A stretch of 45,699 bases of DNA from Paenibacillus daejeonensis DSM 15491 (GCF_000378385.1 NZ_KB899675.1:40232-85930), one strand, 5' to 3'. Positions 8,156 through 16,282 are shown, counted from the stretch's first letter. Translations and numbers: made by a program. Notes: a model not told the origin generated them from the letters alone.

Positions 8156-9547
8156 TTATTGCTCCGCAGCGTTGGCGGATTCCTGTGCGGACTGCACCGT
8201 CTCCAGCATCGACTCAGGCGTGCCTTCGCCCCCAATGATTTGCTGAATGCCAATACTGAGAGCAGTGTTCACGTCAGCTTGCACAAGCGCATCGAAGGCC
8301 GGGAAGGAGATGTCGATCTCGCTCACTGCAGCGAAAATATCTTGCATGAGCGGATCCTCGGATGCAGTTTTCATCTTCTCCAGATCGATTTTCATGGCGG
8401 GCAGCACACCATCCTCTTCAAGGCCGCGCAGCTGCATCTCTTCGGTCCACATATTCCCGATGAAGGCTTTTACCGCCGCCAGCTTCTGCGGATCGTCTGC
8501 CACTGCGGCGGAGAACCCGTAGCCGTTGTTGGCATCCTGCATGACGACCACCGGGTCGCCTTCCTTCACTGGAGGCATATTGAAGTAGCCGATCTTGCCC
8601 ACCATATCGCCCGCCTGTTCCGGATCCCGGAACACCGAGTTCGCCCACGAGCCGTCCATCATCATCATTGCCTCGCCGGTGATGATCTGATTGCGCATGT
8701 CCGCATATTCGAAGCCCAGCTCGCCTTTTTTGAAGTAACCCTTTTGCACCCACTCCTGGTGCTTGGCAACGCCCTCTACTACACTCGGATCGGTCCATTT
8801 GGTTTCGCCGGATTTGAAGCCATAAGTGATCTCCGGTCCGCCGTAGTAGGACCACAGATTATTGGTTGTCATGAGCGGAATCCAGGCATCTTTGGAGGAC
8901 TGGGCGAATGGAATCTTACCGTCTGTCTTGATTGCTTCGGCGATCTGCTCCAGCTCTGATAGCGTTTTGGGGATGGTCAATCCTTTGTCTTCAAAATATT
9001 GCTTGTTATAGAAATAGCCTTCTACAGAACCCCCGATGGGCAGACCGTAGACCTTGCCTTCATAAGTAAAGGGGTCAAGGGTGGTGAATTGATCCTGAAT
9101 GCCCAGCTCGGCAATGATTGGCGTGAGATCCAGCATAAGTCCTTCCTTGGCGAACAGGGCGGCATCTGGACTGCCGAATACGTCGAACACCTCTGGCGGC
9201 TTGCCCGCTGCCATCTCGCCGCGGAGTTTCTCCTTGCGGTTTACCTCAGAATCAACGCCGTCCAGCTTGATTGTTAGACCCGGGATGTCTGCTTCCGTCT
9301 GCTTGACGACATCCTCTAGCATCGCCAAGCGGAATTTCTTGGATTCTCCGACCTGTGTGTGGCGAATCGTAATCTCAAACGGCTCATCCTCGGGCTGGGT
9401 GTTGTTCTCTCCGTTGGTTTCCGTTCCGGTGCCGCCGCTATTTCCGTTGTTTCCGCCATTTGCAGGCGCATTCGAGCCTGCGCATCCTGCTGTAATGACT
9501 GATGCAGTAAGCAGCAGTAGCGTCAGCTTCACGATATCCTTCCTCAT
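8156..9547 (-). CDS. Extracellular sugar-binding lipoprotein (SBP family 1)
   Basis: A secreted lipoprotein of 463 residues. It has a signal peptide with lipobox TAGC (Cys about 22), a Gly/Asn-rich tether (GGNNGNSGGTGTETNGENN), then a periplasmic-binding-protein fold of the family 1 type. Typical features are AAGKPPEVFDVFGSPDAALF near 120 and GEAMMMMDGSWANSVF near 290. It captures a sugar or oligosaccharide outside the cell and hands it to the two permeases. GGGGG eight bases before the ATG supports the start. It is the first gene of the operon. No glycosidase is linked, so the substrate is undetermined. Confidence 0.94.
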   Translation of the reverse strand: MRKDIVKLTLLLLTASVITAGCAGSNAPANGGNNGNSGGTGTETNGENNTQPEDEPFEITIRHTQVGESKKFRLAMLEDVVKQTEADIPGLTIKLDGVDSEVNRKEKLRGEMAAGKPPEVFDVFGSPDAALFAKEGLMLDLTPIIAELGIQDQFTTLDPFTYEGKVYGLPIGGSVEGYFYNKQYFEDKGLTIPKTLSELEQIAEAIKTDGKIPFAQSSKDAWIPLMTTNNLWSYYGGPEITYGFKSGETKWTDPSVVEGVAKHQEWVQKGYFKKGELGFEYADMRNQIITGEAMMMMDGSWANSVFRDPEQAGDMVGKIGYFNMPPVKEGDPVVVMQDANNGYGFSAAVADDPQKLAAVKAFIGNMWTEEMQLRGLEEDGVLPAMKIDLEKMKTASEDPLMQDIFAAVSEIDISFPAFDALVQADVNTALSIGIQQIIGGEGTPESMLETVQSAQESANAAEQ

Positions 9548-9565
9548 CCTTATGTCCCCCTTAAC

Positions 9566-9585
9566 GATATGGTTGGCGCCATATC
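9566..9585. promoter_or_regulatory. Inverted repeat at the start point of the sugar operon
   Basis: GATATGG (9566-9572) and CCATATC (9579-9585) form perfect 7-bp arms around TTGGCG, just downstream of the -10 box at the expected transcription start. It could be an operator or a 5'-end RNA hairpin. Confidence 0.5.
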
Positions 9586-9588
9586 TTC

Positions 9589-9617
9589 ATTATAGAAAGG
9601 CCAGATGAGGTTGATAA
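9589..9617 (-). promoter_or_regulatory. Promoter of the minus-strand sugar operon
   Basis: On the minus strand TTATCA (complement of 9612-9617), a 17-bp spacer and perfect TATAAT (complement of 9589-9594). The start codon is about 35 bases downstream of the expected start point. Confidence 0.7.
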
Positions 9618-9702
9618 GTGCGACATCTCTCTATTTAGGGGATAATATCCTCTAAAACCACGCTTAACTTACTAGCGCTCCTCCGCTCCCGGAAGGGAAA
9701 TG

Positions 9703-9711
9703 TGGTATACT
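9703..9711 (+). promoter_or_regulatory. Extended -10 promoter of the small HTH gene
   Basis: TGG-TATACT, an extended -10 with no good -35. The same TGTGGTATA core recurs 300 bases downstream in front of cspA. It lies about 50 bases before the ATG at 9761. Confidence 0.5.
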
Positions 9712-9760
9712 AAGGACAGCCGAACAGCTTGGACTACAATTAAAGAAAGGGCGCAGAAGG

Positions 9761-9988
9761 ATGCCTGAATTTGAAGACTGGAATTTAAAAGTAAAGAAAA
9801 CATTCAACGCCACCAGCAACGAAGAGGTGCTGACCGTAACGGAAGCCGGGACCCTGATGGGACTGTCCAAGGACCAGATGAAGGCCTACGTGGATAAAAG
9901 CCAACTGACTAAAGTGCCGATTAGCCGTAGCGTTCATCGATACCTGTTGCTGAAAAGCGAGATTGACGAGATCGTCAATAAGCGCTAG
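9761..9988 (+). CDS. Small helix-turn-helix (excisionase/MerR-like) DNA-binding protein, 75 aa
   Basis: 75 residues. The segment EVLTVTEAGTLMGLSKDQMKAYVDKSQLTKVPI, followed by a basic beta-wing region (RSVHRYLLLKSEIDEI), has the shape of the winged helix-turn-helix used by excisionase and MerR-like proteins: T.tEAa.llGlS..qv...i..g.L..v. and a final helix. There is no effector or catalytic domain. It is transcribed divergently from the sugar operon and just ahead of cspA. There is no integrase or phage gene nearby, so it is more likely a small regulator than an excisionase. Its target is unknown. Confidence 0.75.
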   Translation: MPEFEDWNLKVKKTFNATSNEEVLTVTEAGTLMGLSKDQMKAYVDKSQLTKVPISRSVHRYLLLKSEIDEIVNKR

Positions 9989-10005
9989 CTATTGGGTGGA
10001 CGGTG

Positions 10006-10014
10006 TGGTATAAT
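10006..10014 (+). promoter_or_regulatory. Extended -10 promoter of cspA
   Basis: TGG-TATAAT with perfect -10 hexamer and no clear -35. It gives a leader of about 115 bases, in keeping with the long structured leaders of cold-shock genes. Confidence 0.6.
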
Positions 10015-10025
10015 TAGTACATCGT

Positions 10026-10049
10026 ATATGAGACTTCCGAGTCACATAT
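10026..10049 (+). promoter_or_regulatory. 5'-end hairpin of the cspA leader
   Basis: ATATG (10026-10030) pairs with CATAT (10045-10049) and GACT (10032-10035) with AGTC (10040-10043), with one A/A mismatch and a TCCG loop. It would stand at the very 5' end of the cspA mRNA. Confidence 0.55.
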
Positions 10050-10065
10050 TGGAAAGGGTTGCGAT

Positions 10066-10096
10066 GCTGCTGCCTTTTTCAGTAGTGACTTTTTTT
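10066..10096 (+). terminator. Weak terminator-like hairpin inside the cspA leader
   Basis: GCTGCTG (10066-10072) pairs with CAGTAGT (10080-10086), with two wobble pairs, then GAC and seven T (10090-10096). It may end the transcript of the upstream HTH gene, or act conditionally on cspA, since it lies between the cspA -10 and start codon. Confidence 0.45.
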
Positions 10097-10136
10097 ACAT
10101 CGGTCCATGTAACAATCAGGAAAAGGAGGAGATATC

Positions 10137-10337
10137 ATGCAACAAGGAACAGTAAAATGGTTTAACGCTGAGAAAGGCTTCGGTTTCATCGAAGTTGAAG
10201 GCGGCGAAGACGTATTCGTACACTTCAGCGCAATTACGGGTGAAGGCTTCAAAACACTGGACGAAGGCCAACGCGTCGAGTTCAATGTCGTTCAGGGCAA
10301 CCGTGGACAGCAAGCCGAAAACGTAGTAAAGCTGTAA
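10137..10337 (+). CDS. cspA: Cold-shock protein, CspA/CspB family, 66 aa
   Basis: A complete 66-residue OB-fold RNA chaperone. RNP1 (KGFGFIEV) and RNP2 (VFVHFSAI) are intact, and [12 protein letters not shown] stands at the usual place. It binds single-stranded RNA and melts secondary structure, helping translation in the cold. A strong AAGGAGG precedes the ATG by about eight bases, and an intrinsic terminator follows directly. The gene is monocistronic or read together with the small HTH gene upstream. The next gene, ydjO-like, is also cold-associated by family. Confidence 0.97.
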   Translation: MQQGTVKWFNAEKGFGFIEVEGGEDVFVHFSAITGEGFKTLDEGQRVEFNVVQGNRGQQAENVVKL

Positions 10338-10346
10338 TAAGGAGAG

Positions 10347-10377
10347 CCGCCTTGCTTAGCCGCAGGGCGGTTTTTTT
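10347..10377 (+). terminator. Terminator of cspA
   Basis: CCGCCTTGC pairs with GCAGGGCGG (one wobble) around TTAGCC, followed by seven T. Confidence 0.92.
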
Positions 10378-10403
10378 AGTAGGATAGAATGTATAAGTTT
10401 TTC

Positions 10404-10464
10404 GGGGGCCCCCGCAAAGGTTCTGGCTAAGCTTCGAAGAAAAGGCTCCACGTTGTGGGGATAT
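10404..10464 (+). repeat. Interspersed structured repeat, copy B
   Basis: GGGGGCCCCCGCAAAG at the left, GTGGGGATAT at the right, with a core carrying GCTTCGAAG. It matches copy A at 6292-6350 over both ends and parts of the core. It sits immediately upstream of the ydjO-like gene on the same strand, so it would form the leader of its mRNA. Confidence 0.7.
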
Positions 10465-10487
10465 TTTACCAAGGGGAGGGTTAGTCG

Positions 10488-10700
10488 ATGTATATTTCTC
10501 GAAAAAAATCGACAGAAGAAACGCCTTGCGAGGAAACGGCGATCTGGTCGTGTACGAACGATGGTTGCAATCTGTGGATTAGAGACGATTACTCGTTCGA
10601 AGACATTCCCAGTTGCTCTCAATGTAACGTACCCATGCTGCGTAGTACTAAAATGCTACCCGTTCTTTTGGATTCAGGTTACGGTCTGAAGAAAGGGTAA
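10488..10700 (+). CDS. YdjO-family cold-inducible zinc-ribbon protein, 70 aa
   Basis: A 70-residue protein with two Cys pairs suited to bind one zinc: C-x4-C in WSCTNDGCNLWIRD and C-x2-C in PSCSQCNVPM. The spacing and the W.CT...C..W.R pattern match the YdjO family of Bacillus, described as cold-inducible. GGGGAGG precedes the ATG. It lies 150 bases after cspA, separated by a terminator and by repeat copy B. No catalytic residues are seen; binding of nucleic acid or protein through the ribbon is inference. Confidence 0.85.
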   Translation: MYISRKKSTEETPCEETAIWSCTNDGCNLWIRDDYSFEDIPSCSQCNVPMLRSTKMLPVLLDSGYGLKKG

Positions 10701-10704
10701 CGGA

Positions 10705-10749
10705 ACGCACCAAAAAACCCGATGACATGCATCGGGTTTTTTGGTGCGT
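10705..10749. terminator. Perfect bidirectional terminator
   Basis: Two exact 20-bp arms (10705-10724 and 10730-10749) around loop ACATG. Each arm contains six A or T next to a CCCGATG/CATCGGG stem, so it gives a GC stem plus U run on both strands. It serves the ydjO-like gene and the converging hybrid kinase gene. Confidence 0.93.
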
Positions 10750-10776
10750 TTAGCCGCTTGGGCTTGGGCTCTTCCG

Positions 10777-12690
10777 TCACTCAGCGCTCCGAGACTGTTC
10801 TTGCCGGAACCGGAGTTGGTTTGTCAGGACTTCGCTGAGCACTTCAAGCTTGACTGGCTTGCTGATATAGTCATCCATCCCGGCAGCCAGACAACGTTCC
10901 CGATCCCCTTTGAGCGCATTAGCGGTCACGGCGATGATACGAGGACGCTGGCCGGGGGGCAGCTTGGCCTTGATGGCGCGGGTAGCTTCGAGCCCGTTAA
11001 TCGAGGGCATGAGAATGTCCATGAAGATCAGGTCAAACGGCTGACGGATCGCTTGCTCGATGGCCGCCTCGCCATCAACAGCCACCGATACGTGGTGGCC
11101 CATCCGCTCCAGCATCGTCTTGAGCACCAGCGTATTGATCTCATTATCCTCGGCGACGAGAATATTGACAGGCACCATGGCCGTTGTTGCAGCTGCTGGA
11201 ACTGCAAGATCCTCGGCAGCTTTTTCCTTCAGAGCGACGGTGAAATGAAACGATGACCCCTGCTTGCCATCACTGCAGGCATGGATACTCCCGCCCATCA
11301 GGTCGACAAGCTTGCGGCTGATGGCCAGGCCCAGCCCTGTGCCGTCGTACTGGCGTGTCATCAGACTATCGATCTGGGAGAAGGGCTCGAAGATATCCTC
11401 CAGACGGTCCGGCGGCACACCAATCCCCGTATCCTTGACCACAAACGCCAATTTCCGCTCGTCCCGGTCTTTTTTGACCTCTACAGAGACCTGGCCGCTA
11501 GGCGTGAATTTGACGGCATTGCTGAGAAGATTCAACAGCACTTGTCTGAGCCGGTCCACATCGCCATAGACATAATCAGGCACATCATGGCTGATTGTGT
11601 AGGAGAGACCCAGCTGTTTGTCCTCGGCTTGGGAGGAGACGACGGACAGGCTGTCCTTGATACACTTGCGCAGGTCAAATGTAGTCTCCTGAAGCTCCAC
11701 CCTTCCGGCCTCGATTTTGGAGATATCCAGAATATCGTTAATAATCGCCAAGAGAGACTCACCGCTCTGGCGAATAATCTCCACATATTCCCTATGGTCA
11801 CGACTGAGCTCGGCATCAAGCAGGAGCTCGGTCATCCCGATGACGCCATTCATGGGCGTGCGAATTTCGTGGCTCATCATAGCCAGGAATTCGCTCTTGG
11901 ATTTATTCGTGGCTTCGGCGCTTTCTTTTGCCAACTGTAGCCTTTTATGTTCAGTCATATCTTTGCAGATCAGATAAAAACCGATGTTGCGGTTATTAAC
12001 AAAAATCGGTGCGATACTGGTGAGGACCTCCACAGCTTGTCCATCTTTTCCGGTTATGGTGTCAATAAATCGTTCCACCGTGCTGTCGTGCAGCGCATGG
12101 GCCAGCACGCGATCCACATTGGCTTGTCCGATCAGATGACCCAGATCCATCCCGAGGAGCTCATTCTCGACACCGTAGCCTGTCAGCTTCTCAGCCATCG
12201 CGTTGCCGTTGATAATTTTTCCATTGAGATCAAACGACAGCACGGCATCATGATTATATTTTTTCAAGGACGTGTAACGCTCTACGGACTCCTGCAGGCG
12301 CAGTTCAGACTCCTTTTCCTTCGTAATATCACTCACTTGGGCAATGTAGTACAGGGGCTCGCCCTCGTCACCGCGAAACAACCGCATTGTGAGCCGCGTC
12401 CAGATCAGACGGCCATCCTTTCTATAGTAGCGACGGTTCAGTTGAATCTCTGTGCCGTTCTCGCCCATCCGTGCCTTCAGATCATCGATAGTCTGCACCG
12501 GTTCATCCGGATGAACGAAATGCCCGAACGGCTTGCCATCGAACTCCGCGGGGCTGTAGCCGAAGATGCGCTCCATCGCAGGGTTGACTGTGAGGATGAT
12601 GCCGTCAGGCGTAACGAGCGCGATGCCAAAGGATGCGTACTGAAATACCTGTCCATTGAAGGAATTCGGGTCCAAGTTTACACGATGCAT
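10777..12690 (-). CDS. Cytoplasmic PAS-PAS hybrid histidine kinase with C-terminal receiver
   Basis: 637 residues, no membrane segment. Two PAS domains (about 15-125 and 140-255) carry typical FGIALVTPDGIILTVNPAM and NGMAEKLTG-like patterns. HisKA follows with phospho-His274 in MMSHEIRTPMNG, then HATPase (LLNLLSNAVKFTPSG, DTGIGVPPDRL, GTGLGLAISRKLV), then a receiver with Asp558 in FMDILMPSING. It senses an internal cue (redox, ligand or light cannot be told apart) and passes phosphate to its own receiver. No Hpt protein or output regulator is adjacent, so the downstream partner is unknown. The ATG is read from its own promoter and the gene ends at the shared terminator. Confidence 0.93.
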   Translation of the reverse strand: MHRVNLDPNSFNGQVFQYASFGIALVTPDGIILTVNPAMERIFGYSPAEFDGKPFGHFVHPDEPVQTIDDLKARMGENGTEIQLNRRYYRKDGRLIWTRLTMRLFRGDEGEPLYYIAQVSDITKEKESELRLQESVERYTSLKKYNHDAVLSFDLNGKIINGNAMAEKLTGYGVENELLGMDLGHLIGQANVDRVLAHALHDSTVERFIDTITGKDGQAVEVLTSIAPIFVNNRNIGFYLICKDMTEHKRLQLAKESAEATNKSKSEFLAMMSHEIRTPMNGVIGMTELLLDAELSRDHREYVEIIRQSGESLLAIINDILDISKIEAGRVELQETTFDLRKCIKDSLSVVSSQAEDKQLGLSYTISHDVPDYVYGDVDRLRQVLLNLLSNAVKFTPSGQVSVEVKKDRDERKLAFVVKDTGIGVPPDRLEDIFEPFSQIDSLMTRQYDGTGLGLAISRKLVDLMGGSIHACSDGKQGSSFHFTVALKEKAAEDLAVPAAATTAMVPVNILVAEDNEINTLVLKTMLERMGHHVSVAVDGEAAIEQAIRQPFDLIFMDILMPSINGLEATRAIKAKLPPGQRPRIIAVTANALKGDRERCLAAGMDDYISKPVKLEVLSEVLTNQLRFRQEQSRSAE

Positions 12691-12722
12691 AATAGACCTC
12701 CAAGTTAGGTGTGTATAGCCAA

Positions 12723-12752
12723 AGTCTAGCTCCTGATTAACCGGTTTGTCAA
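12723..12752 (-). promoter_or_regulatory. Promoter of the hybrid kinase gene
   Basis: On the minus strand perfect TTGACA (complement of 12747-12752), 18-bp spacer and TAGACT (complement of 12723-12728). Confidence 0.6.
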
Positions 12753-12792
12753 CGACCTTCCAAACGGTTCACTGTTCGTTAGAGCGCTGGTA

Positions 12793-12806
12793 ATTGAACG
12801 CTTACA
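12793..12806 (-). promoter_or_regulatory. cre-like site upstream of the arabinoside operon regulator gene
   Basis: Reading the minus strand, TGTAAGCGTTCAAT agrees with the catabolite-response consensus TGWAARCGYTWNCW at 12 of 14 positions. A nearly identical site lies at 16352-16365 in front of the binding-protein gene of the same operon. It is either a CcpA site or a motif for the local YesN-type regulator. Confidence 0.5.
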
Positions 12807-12877
12807 TGTCTTGGACGATGGCCAATCAGAATCCACTTTTCCAATGATTATCTCCCCTGTCGATTGGCGTTATCTAA

Positions 12878-12883
12878 TATAAT
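12878..12883 (+). promoter_or_regulatory. -10 box of the arabinoside operon
   Basis: Perfect TATAAT 23 bases before the ATG at 12906. No good -35 stands at the right distance, as expected for an activator-dependent promoter. Confidence 0.5.
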
Positions 12884-12905
12884 GGGAGCATGGGAGGGAA
12901 TGAGG

Positions 12906-14507
12906 ATGAAGATATTGATTGTGGACGATGAGCCTAGACACCGGAGGGGCATGAAGAATCTTATCGGATCCCTGCGTCCGGCAGATCAGGTCATCGATGC
13001 CGGCGACGGTCAAGCGGCGTTGGCGCTGATACGGGATGCACAGCCCGACGTTGTGCTGACCGACATCCGCATGCCCAACATGGACGGACTGGCCTTTCTT
13101 CGTTTGCTAGAAGATGAAAGCGTTAAACCCAAGGTGGTGATGATCTCCGCGTATGACCGATTCGATTATGCCCAAACCGCGATACGTCATGGCGCATACG
13201 ACTACCTGCTGAAGCCGGTGGACGCGGACAAGGTGGAACAGCTGCTGCGGCGGCTGGAAGCTTCCCTGCAAGAGGAAGCGCTTCAGCAGACGGAATCGGA
13301 GGCAGTGAAGTTGCAACTACGAGAAGCGAAGACTGCCTATCGGCGACGGCTCCTCCTGTCGTGGCTCAATGGCAGCTTAGACGAGCCGGAGCGGCAGGAG
13401 CTGGCGAAGCTGGAGTGGCTTCGTGGCAGAGGTATCGTGCTGATCACCGAGTTGTATACGGGAGGGGGCAGCGCTTATCGGAAAGAGGTAGCCGCTTCGT
13501 TGTCCGGGGAGCTAGCGCAGCTTTTGGCTCCGTACGGCCCATTGTGTATCCTGTGCCCGGATGTCCAGCCCGATGCATCCCTTGAGCTGGTTACAATCGT
13601 CCAGACGGAGCTGCCTTTCCCGGAGGGTCAAGAGCAGCTGTGTCAAGCGCTGCAAGCTTTGAACGGGCAATGGCAAGAGGACAGGGGCCTCAGACACAGC
13701 ATCGGCGTCGCCTCTACATCGCTGTGGGAGCAAGGGACGTACGCTTACCGTAAGGCTCGGGAAATTAGTGCTTATCACTTCTATGAGAAAGGTGGCTGTG
13801 CACTAGTTGAGCAGAAGGCCCCCCGGTTGACCCAAGGGGCGGCTGTGGACAGTGAAGCGCTGCTGCAGGCTCTGCAGCACAAGGACCCTGCTGCAGCAGT
13901 TCAACTGAACATTCGGGTCTTTGAGGATCTGGCTGCAGACGGCAAGCGGCCGCCTACCGAGCTGAGAGAGCATGCAAGTGTACTGCTCATGAAAATCAAA
14001 AGCCGCAACCACGTGGCGGTGGACCAGCAAATCGACCACCAGCTGGCGCATGCGGCGGTTGCCGAAGTGCCAGCTTGCCGCACCTTCAGTGAGCTAATGG
14101 ACGTGCTGAAGACGCAACTGCTGCTGCTGCACCAGTCGATGCATGCCGGACGGGGGGAGCGAGACATAGAGCTGGCCGCTGAATGCGTCAAGTGGATTGG
14201 GAATCACTATCAGGAGCCCATCACACTGGAGACGGCGGCGGAGCGCTTCTTCTTCAACCCGTCTTACTTCAGCACCTGGATCAAGCAACACACAGGCAAG
14301 ACGTTCACAGAGCATCTGCTGGAGGCACGCATGGCCCACGCAGTCCTGCTGCTGACCCAGAGCCGCCTGAGAATCTATGAGGTTGCCGCCGCTTGCGGCT
14401 ACACGGATACGAAGTATTTTTGCCGTGTGTTTAAGAAGCGGTTCGGTCTCTCTCCCGAGGGGCACCGGCATGCAGTCCTGATGTCAGGGAGAGAGGGTTC
14501 ACCATGA
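12906..14507 (+). CDS. YesN-type response regulator of the arabinoside operon
   Basis: 533 residues. The receiver has phosphoacceptor Asp53 in LTDIRMPNMDG and the switch-Lys pattern LLKPVDADK. A central linker of about 300 residues is probably helical and dimerising. AraC-type DNA-binding helices stand at the end (ITLETAAERFFFNPSYFSTW and IYEVAAACGYTDTKYFCRVF). The start at 12906 is preferred because GGGAGG lies at the right distance; the longer open frame from 12864 would run across the -10 box. Its TGA overlaps the start of the kinase gene (ATGA), so the pair is made together. It probably activates the binding-protein, permease and glycosidase genes downstream. Confidence 0.93.
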   Translation: MKILIVDDEPRHRRGMKNLIGSLRPADQVIDAGDGQAALALIRDAQPDVVLTDIRMPNMDGLAFLRLLEDESVKPKVVMISAYDRFDYAQTAIRHGAYDYLLKPVDADKVEQLLRRLEASLQEEALQQTESEAVKLQLREAKTAYRRRLLLSWLNGSLDEPERQELAKLEWLRGRGIVLITELYTGGGSAYRKEVAASLSGELAQLLAPYGPLCILCPDVQPDASLELVTIVQTELPFPEGQEQLCQALQALNGQWQEDRGLRHSIGVASTSLWEQGTYAYRKAREISAYHFYEKGGCALVEQKAPRLTQGAAVDSEALLQALQHKDPAAAVQLNIRVFEDLAADGKRPPTELREHASVLLMKIKSRNHVAVDQQIDHQLAHAAVAEVPACRTFSELMDVLKTQLLLLHQSMHAGRGERDIELAAECVKWIGNHYQEPITLETAAERFFFNPSYFSTWIKQHTGKTFTEHLLEARMAHAVLLLTQSRLRIYEVAAACGYTDTKYFCRVFKKRFGLSPEGHRHAVLMSGREGSP

Positions 14508-16282
14508 GAATGTCCTTCCGTACGAGACTGCTGGCAAGCTATGTGTTCCTGATTGTCGTACCGCTCGTCACTTCAGGCATGATTTTTTATACGAAAAGTC
14601 TTCAGGTTGTTACCGATCAGGCCCAGCGCAATGTCCAGAGCATCCTAATCCAGAATAACGAGCTTATCGACACCAAGCTGGGCATCGTCGACCGCAACAG
14701 CCAGGCTCTGTTTGTTGATCGTGAATTGTTTGACATCTTCAACACACTGAACCCGGCCAATGAAGCGGAGCTTCTCGCAGCCGACCGGCGGGTAAACAGC
14801 GTGTTAAGGTCTTACTTCTCGCTCATTGAAGACGTCTATGCTTACCAGCTATGGACGTCTTATTTTACATTTGGACAGATTCTTCCACAGGGCCAGCCGC
14901 AGGATTCGGCCATTTATCGTGATGCCGTGCAGGCCGGCGGCCGCATGGTCTGGTATCCCACCTATGACTTCACAACCATGTTCGGCCAGGCTTACCTGAA
15001 TCAGAGCAGGCTGGAATTTCGCTACCTGTATTCAGCGACACGTGTAGTGGATTTCTCTTATCTCAACAACTCCTCGTTAGAGCGGTTAGGCGATAATGTG
15101 GAGCGGCCGGTTTTAGCGGTCAGCTTCAAGGCAGAGTCGCTCACGAGACTGTTCGAACAAAGTATTCCACCGGGCTCCCGCTATCTCATTCTGGATTCGG
15201 ACAACCTGGTCGTAGCAAGCAGCGACTCGGATGAGATTAGCTCGCGTTATGGCAGCGATTGGGTGAAGGAGCTGCAGGCGCTAGGCAGTGGTACTAGGAG
15301 AATGACGTTGGATGGGGAAACCGTGATTGTGTGCTATGACCGCTCCCGTGTCACGGGCTGGCTGTCGATCGTCATCACGCCGCAGTCAGCGCTTGTCGCG
15401 GAGCTGGTGCCTGCCATCCGCAACTCAACCCTGCTACTGTCTCTGGTCATGATTGTCATTGCATTAGCTTTTGCTTATGTGATCTCAGGGAAAATTACCC
15501 ATCCGATCAAGCGGCTGCTCGGAGCGATGCGCTCGGTTGGAGAGGGTGATTTTCACACGCGGCTTGCGGTTCGGGTCAATGATGAATTTGGCCTGCTGAT
15601 CCAGCGCTTTAACCGGATGAATGACCGCATTCACAGGCTGGTAACGGAAAACTATGAGAGCCGACTGAAGGAGCAAGAGGCGGAAATCCGGGCATTGAAC
15701 ATGCAGATGAACCCGCACTTTTTGTACAATACGCTGAATGTCATGAACTGGACGGCCATGGAGAATGGACAAAAGGAGCTCAGCAGGATGCTGATCTGCC
15801 TCTCGCAGATGCTGCAGTACACGACGCGCAAGGAATGGGATACCGTTACCCTCTCGGAGGAGATGGAGTGGATGCGTAGTTACTTCTTCATTATGGCCGT
15901 GCGGTTCGAGGACAAGTTCATCGTGCATTACGATATTGAACCTGCCTTGCAGGACAGCTCCCTGCCGCGTCTGCTCTTCCAGCCCTTCGTGGAAAATGCT
16001 ATCCTGCATGGCTTCGCCGACATCGAAGCAGGAGGTGTCATTGAAATCCTGGGCCGTCGGGATGGAGGGGGAATCCGCTTCGAAATTCGTGACAATGGAC
16101 GGGGGATGAGTGTCGAGACCGTACATGCGATTCTGCATGAGCCATCGGCCTCCATTGGCATCCAGAATACCATTGCCCGCATTCGTCTGGCGTATGGCGA
16201 GCCGTATGGCGTAACGATCGACTCAGCAACCGGCCAGGGGACAACTATCAGCATTACGCTTCCCTTCAGGCATAAGGAGTAG
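14504..16282 (+). CDS. YesM-type sensor histidine kinase of the arabinoside operon
   Basis: 592 residues. TM1 at about 8-27, an extracytoplasmic sensing region to about 305, TM2 at about 306-326 (TLLLSLVMIVIALAFAYVI), HAMP, then a His-kinase domain with His405 in QMNPHFLYNTLNV and a HATPase with PFVENAILHGF and DNGRGMS. It has the same domain plan as the kinase at 4397-6238 but a clearly different sensing region. The likely signal is extracellular arabinose-containing sugar, either free or on the neighbouring binding protein; that is inferred from the operon. Confidence 0.94.
   Translation: MRMSFRTRLLASYVFLIVVPLVTSGMIFYTKSLQVVTDQAQRNVQSILIQNNELIDTKLGIVDRNSQALFVDRELFDIFNTLNPANEAELLAADRRVNSVLRSYFSLIEDVYAYQLWTSYFTFGQILPQGQPQDSAIYRDAVQAGGRMVWYPTYDFTTMFGQAYLNQSRLEFRYLYSATRVVDFSYLNNSSLERLGDNVERPVLAVSFKAESLTRLFEQSIPPGSRYLILDSDNLVVASSDSDEISSRYGSDWVKELQALGSGTRRMTLDGETVIVCYDRSRVTGWLSIVITPQSALVAELVPAIRNSTLLLSLVMIVIALAFAYVISGKITHPIKRLLGAMRSVGEGDFHTRLAVRVNDEFGLLIQRFNRMNDRIHRLVTENYESRLKEQEAEIRALNMQMNPHFLYNTLNVMNWTAMENGQKELSRMLICLSQMLQYTTRKEWDTVTLSEEMEWMRSYFFIMAVRFEDKFIVHYDIEPALQDSSLPRLLFQPFVENAILHGFADIEAGGVIEILGRRDGGGIRFEIRDNGRGMSVETVHAILHEPSASIGIQNTIARIRLAYGEPYGVTIDSATGQGTTISITLPFRHKE

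Noticed and set aside
8045-8959. Long open frame on the strand opposite the binding-protein gene; likewise 21113-22033, 28922-29770 and 4565-5293
   Set aside because: They mirror well-supported genes, lack ribosome sites and protein-family patterns, and reflect the GC-rich third codon positions of the real genes.
9761-9988. Prophage excisionase
   Set aside because: No integrase, attachment repeat or other phage gene lies nearby; a small chromosomal regulator is more likely.
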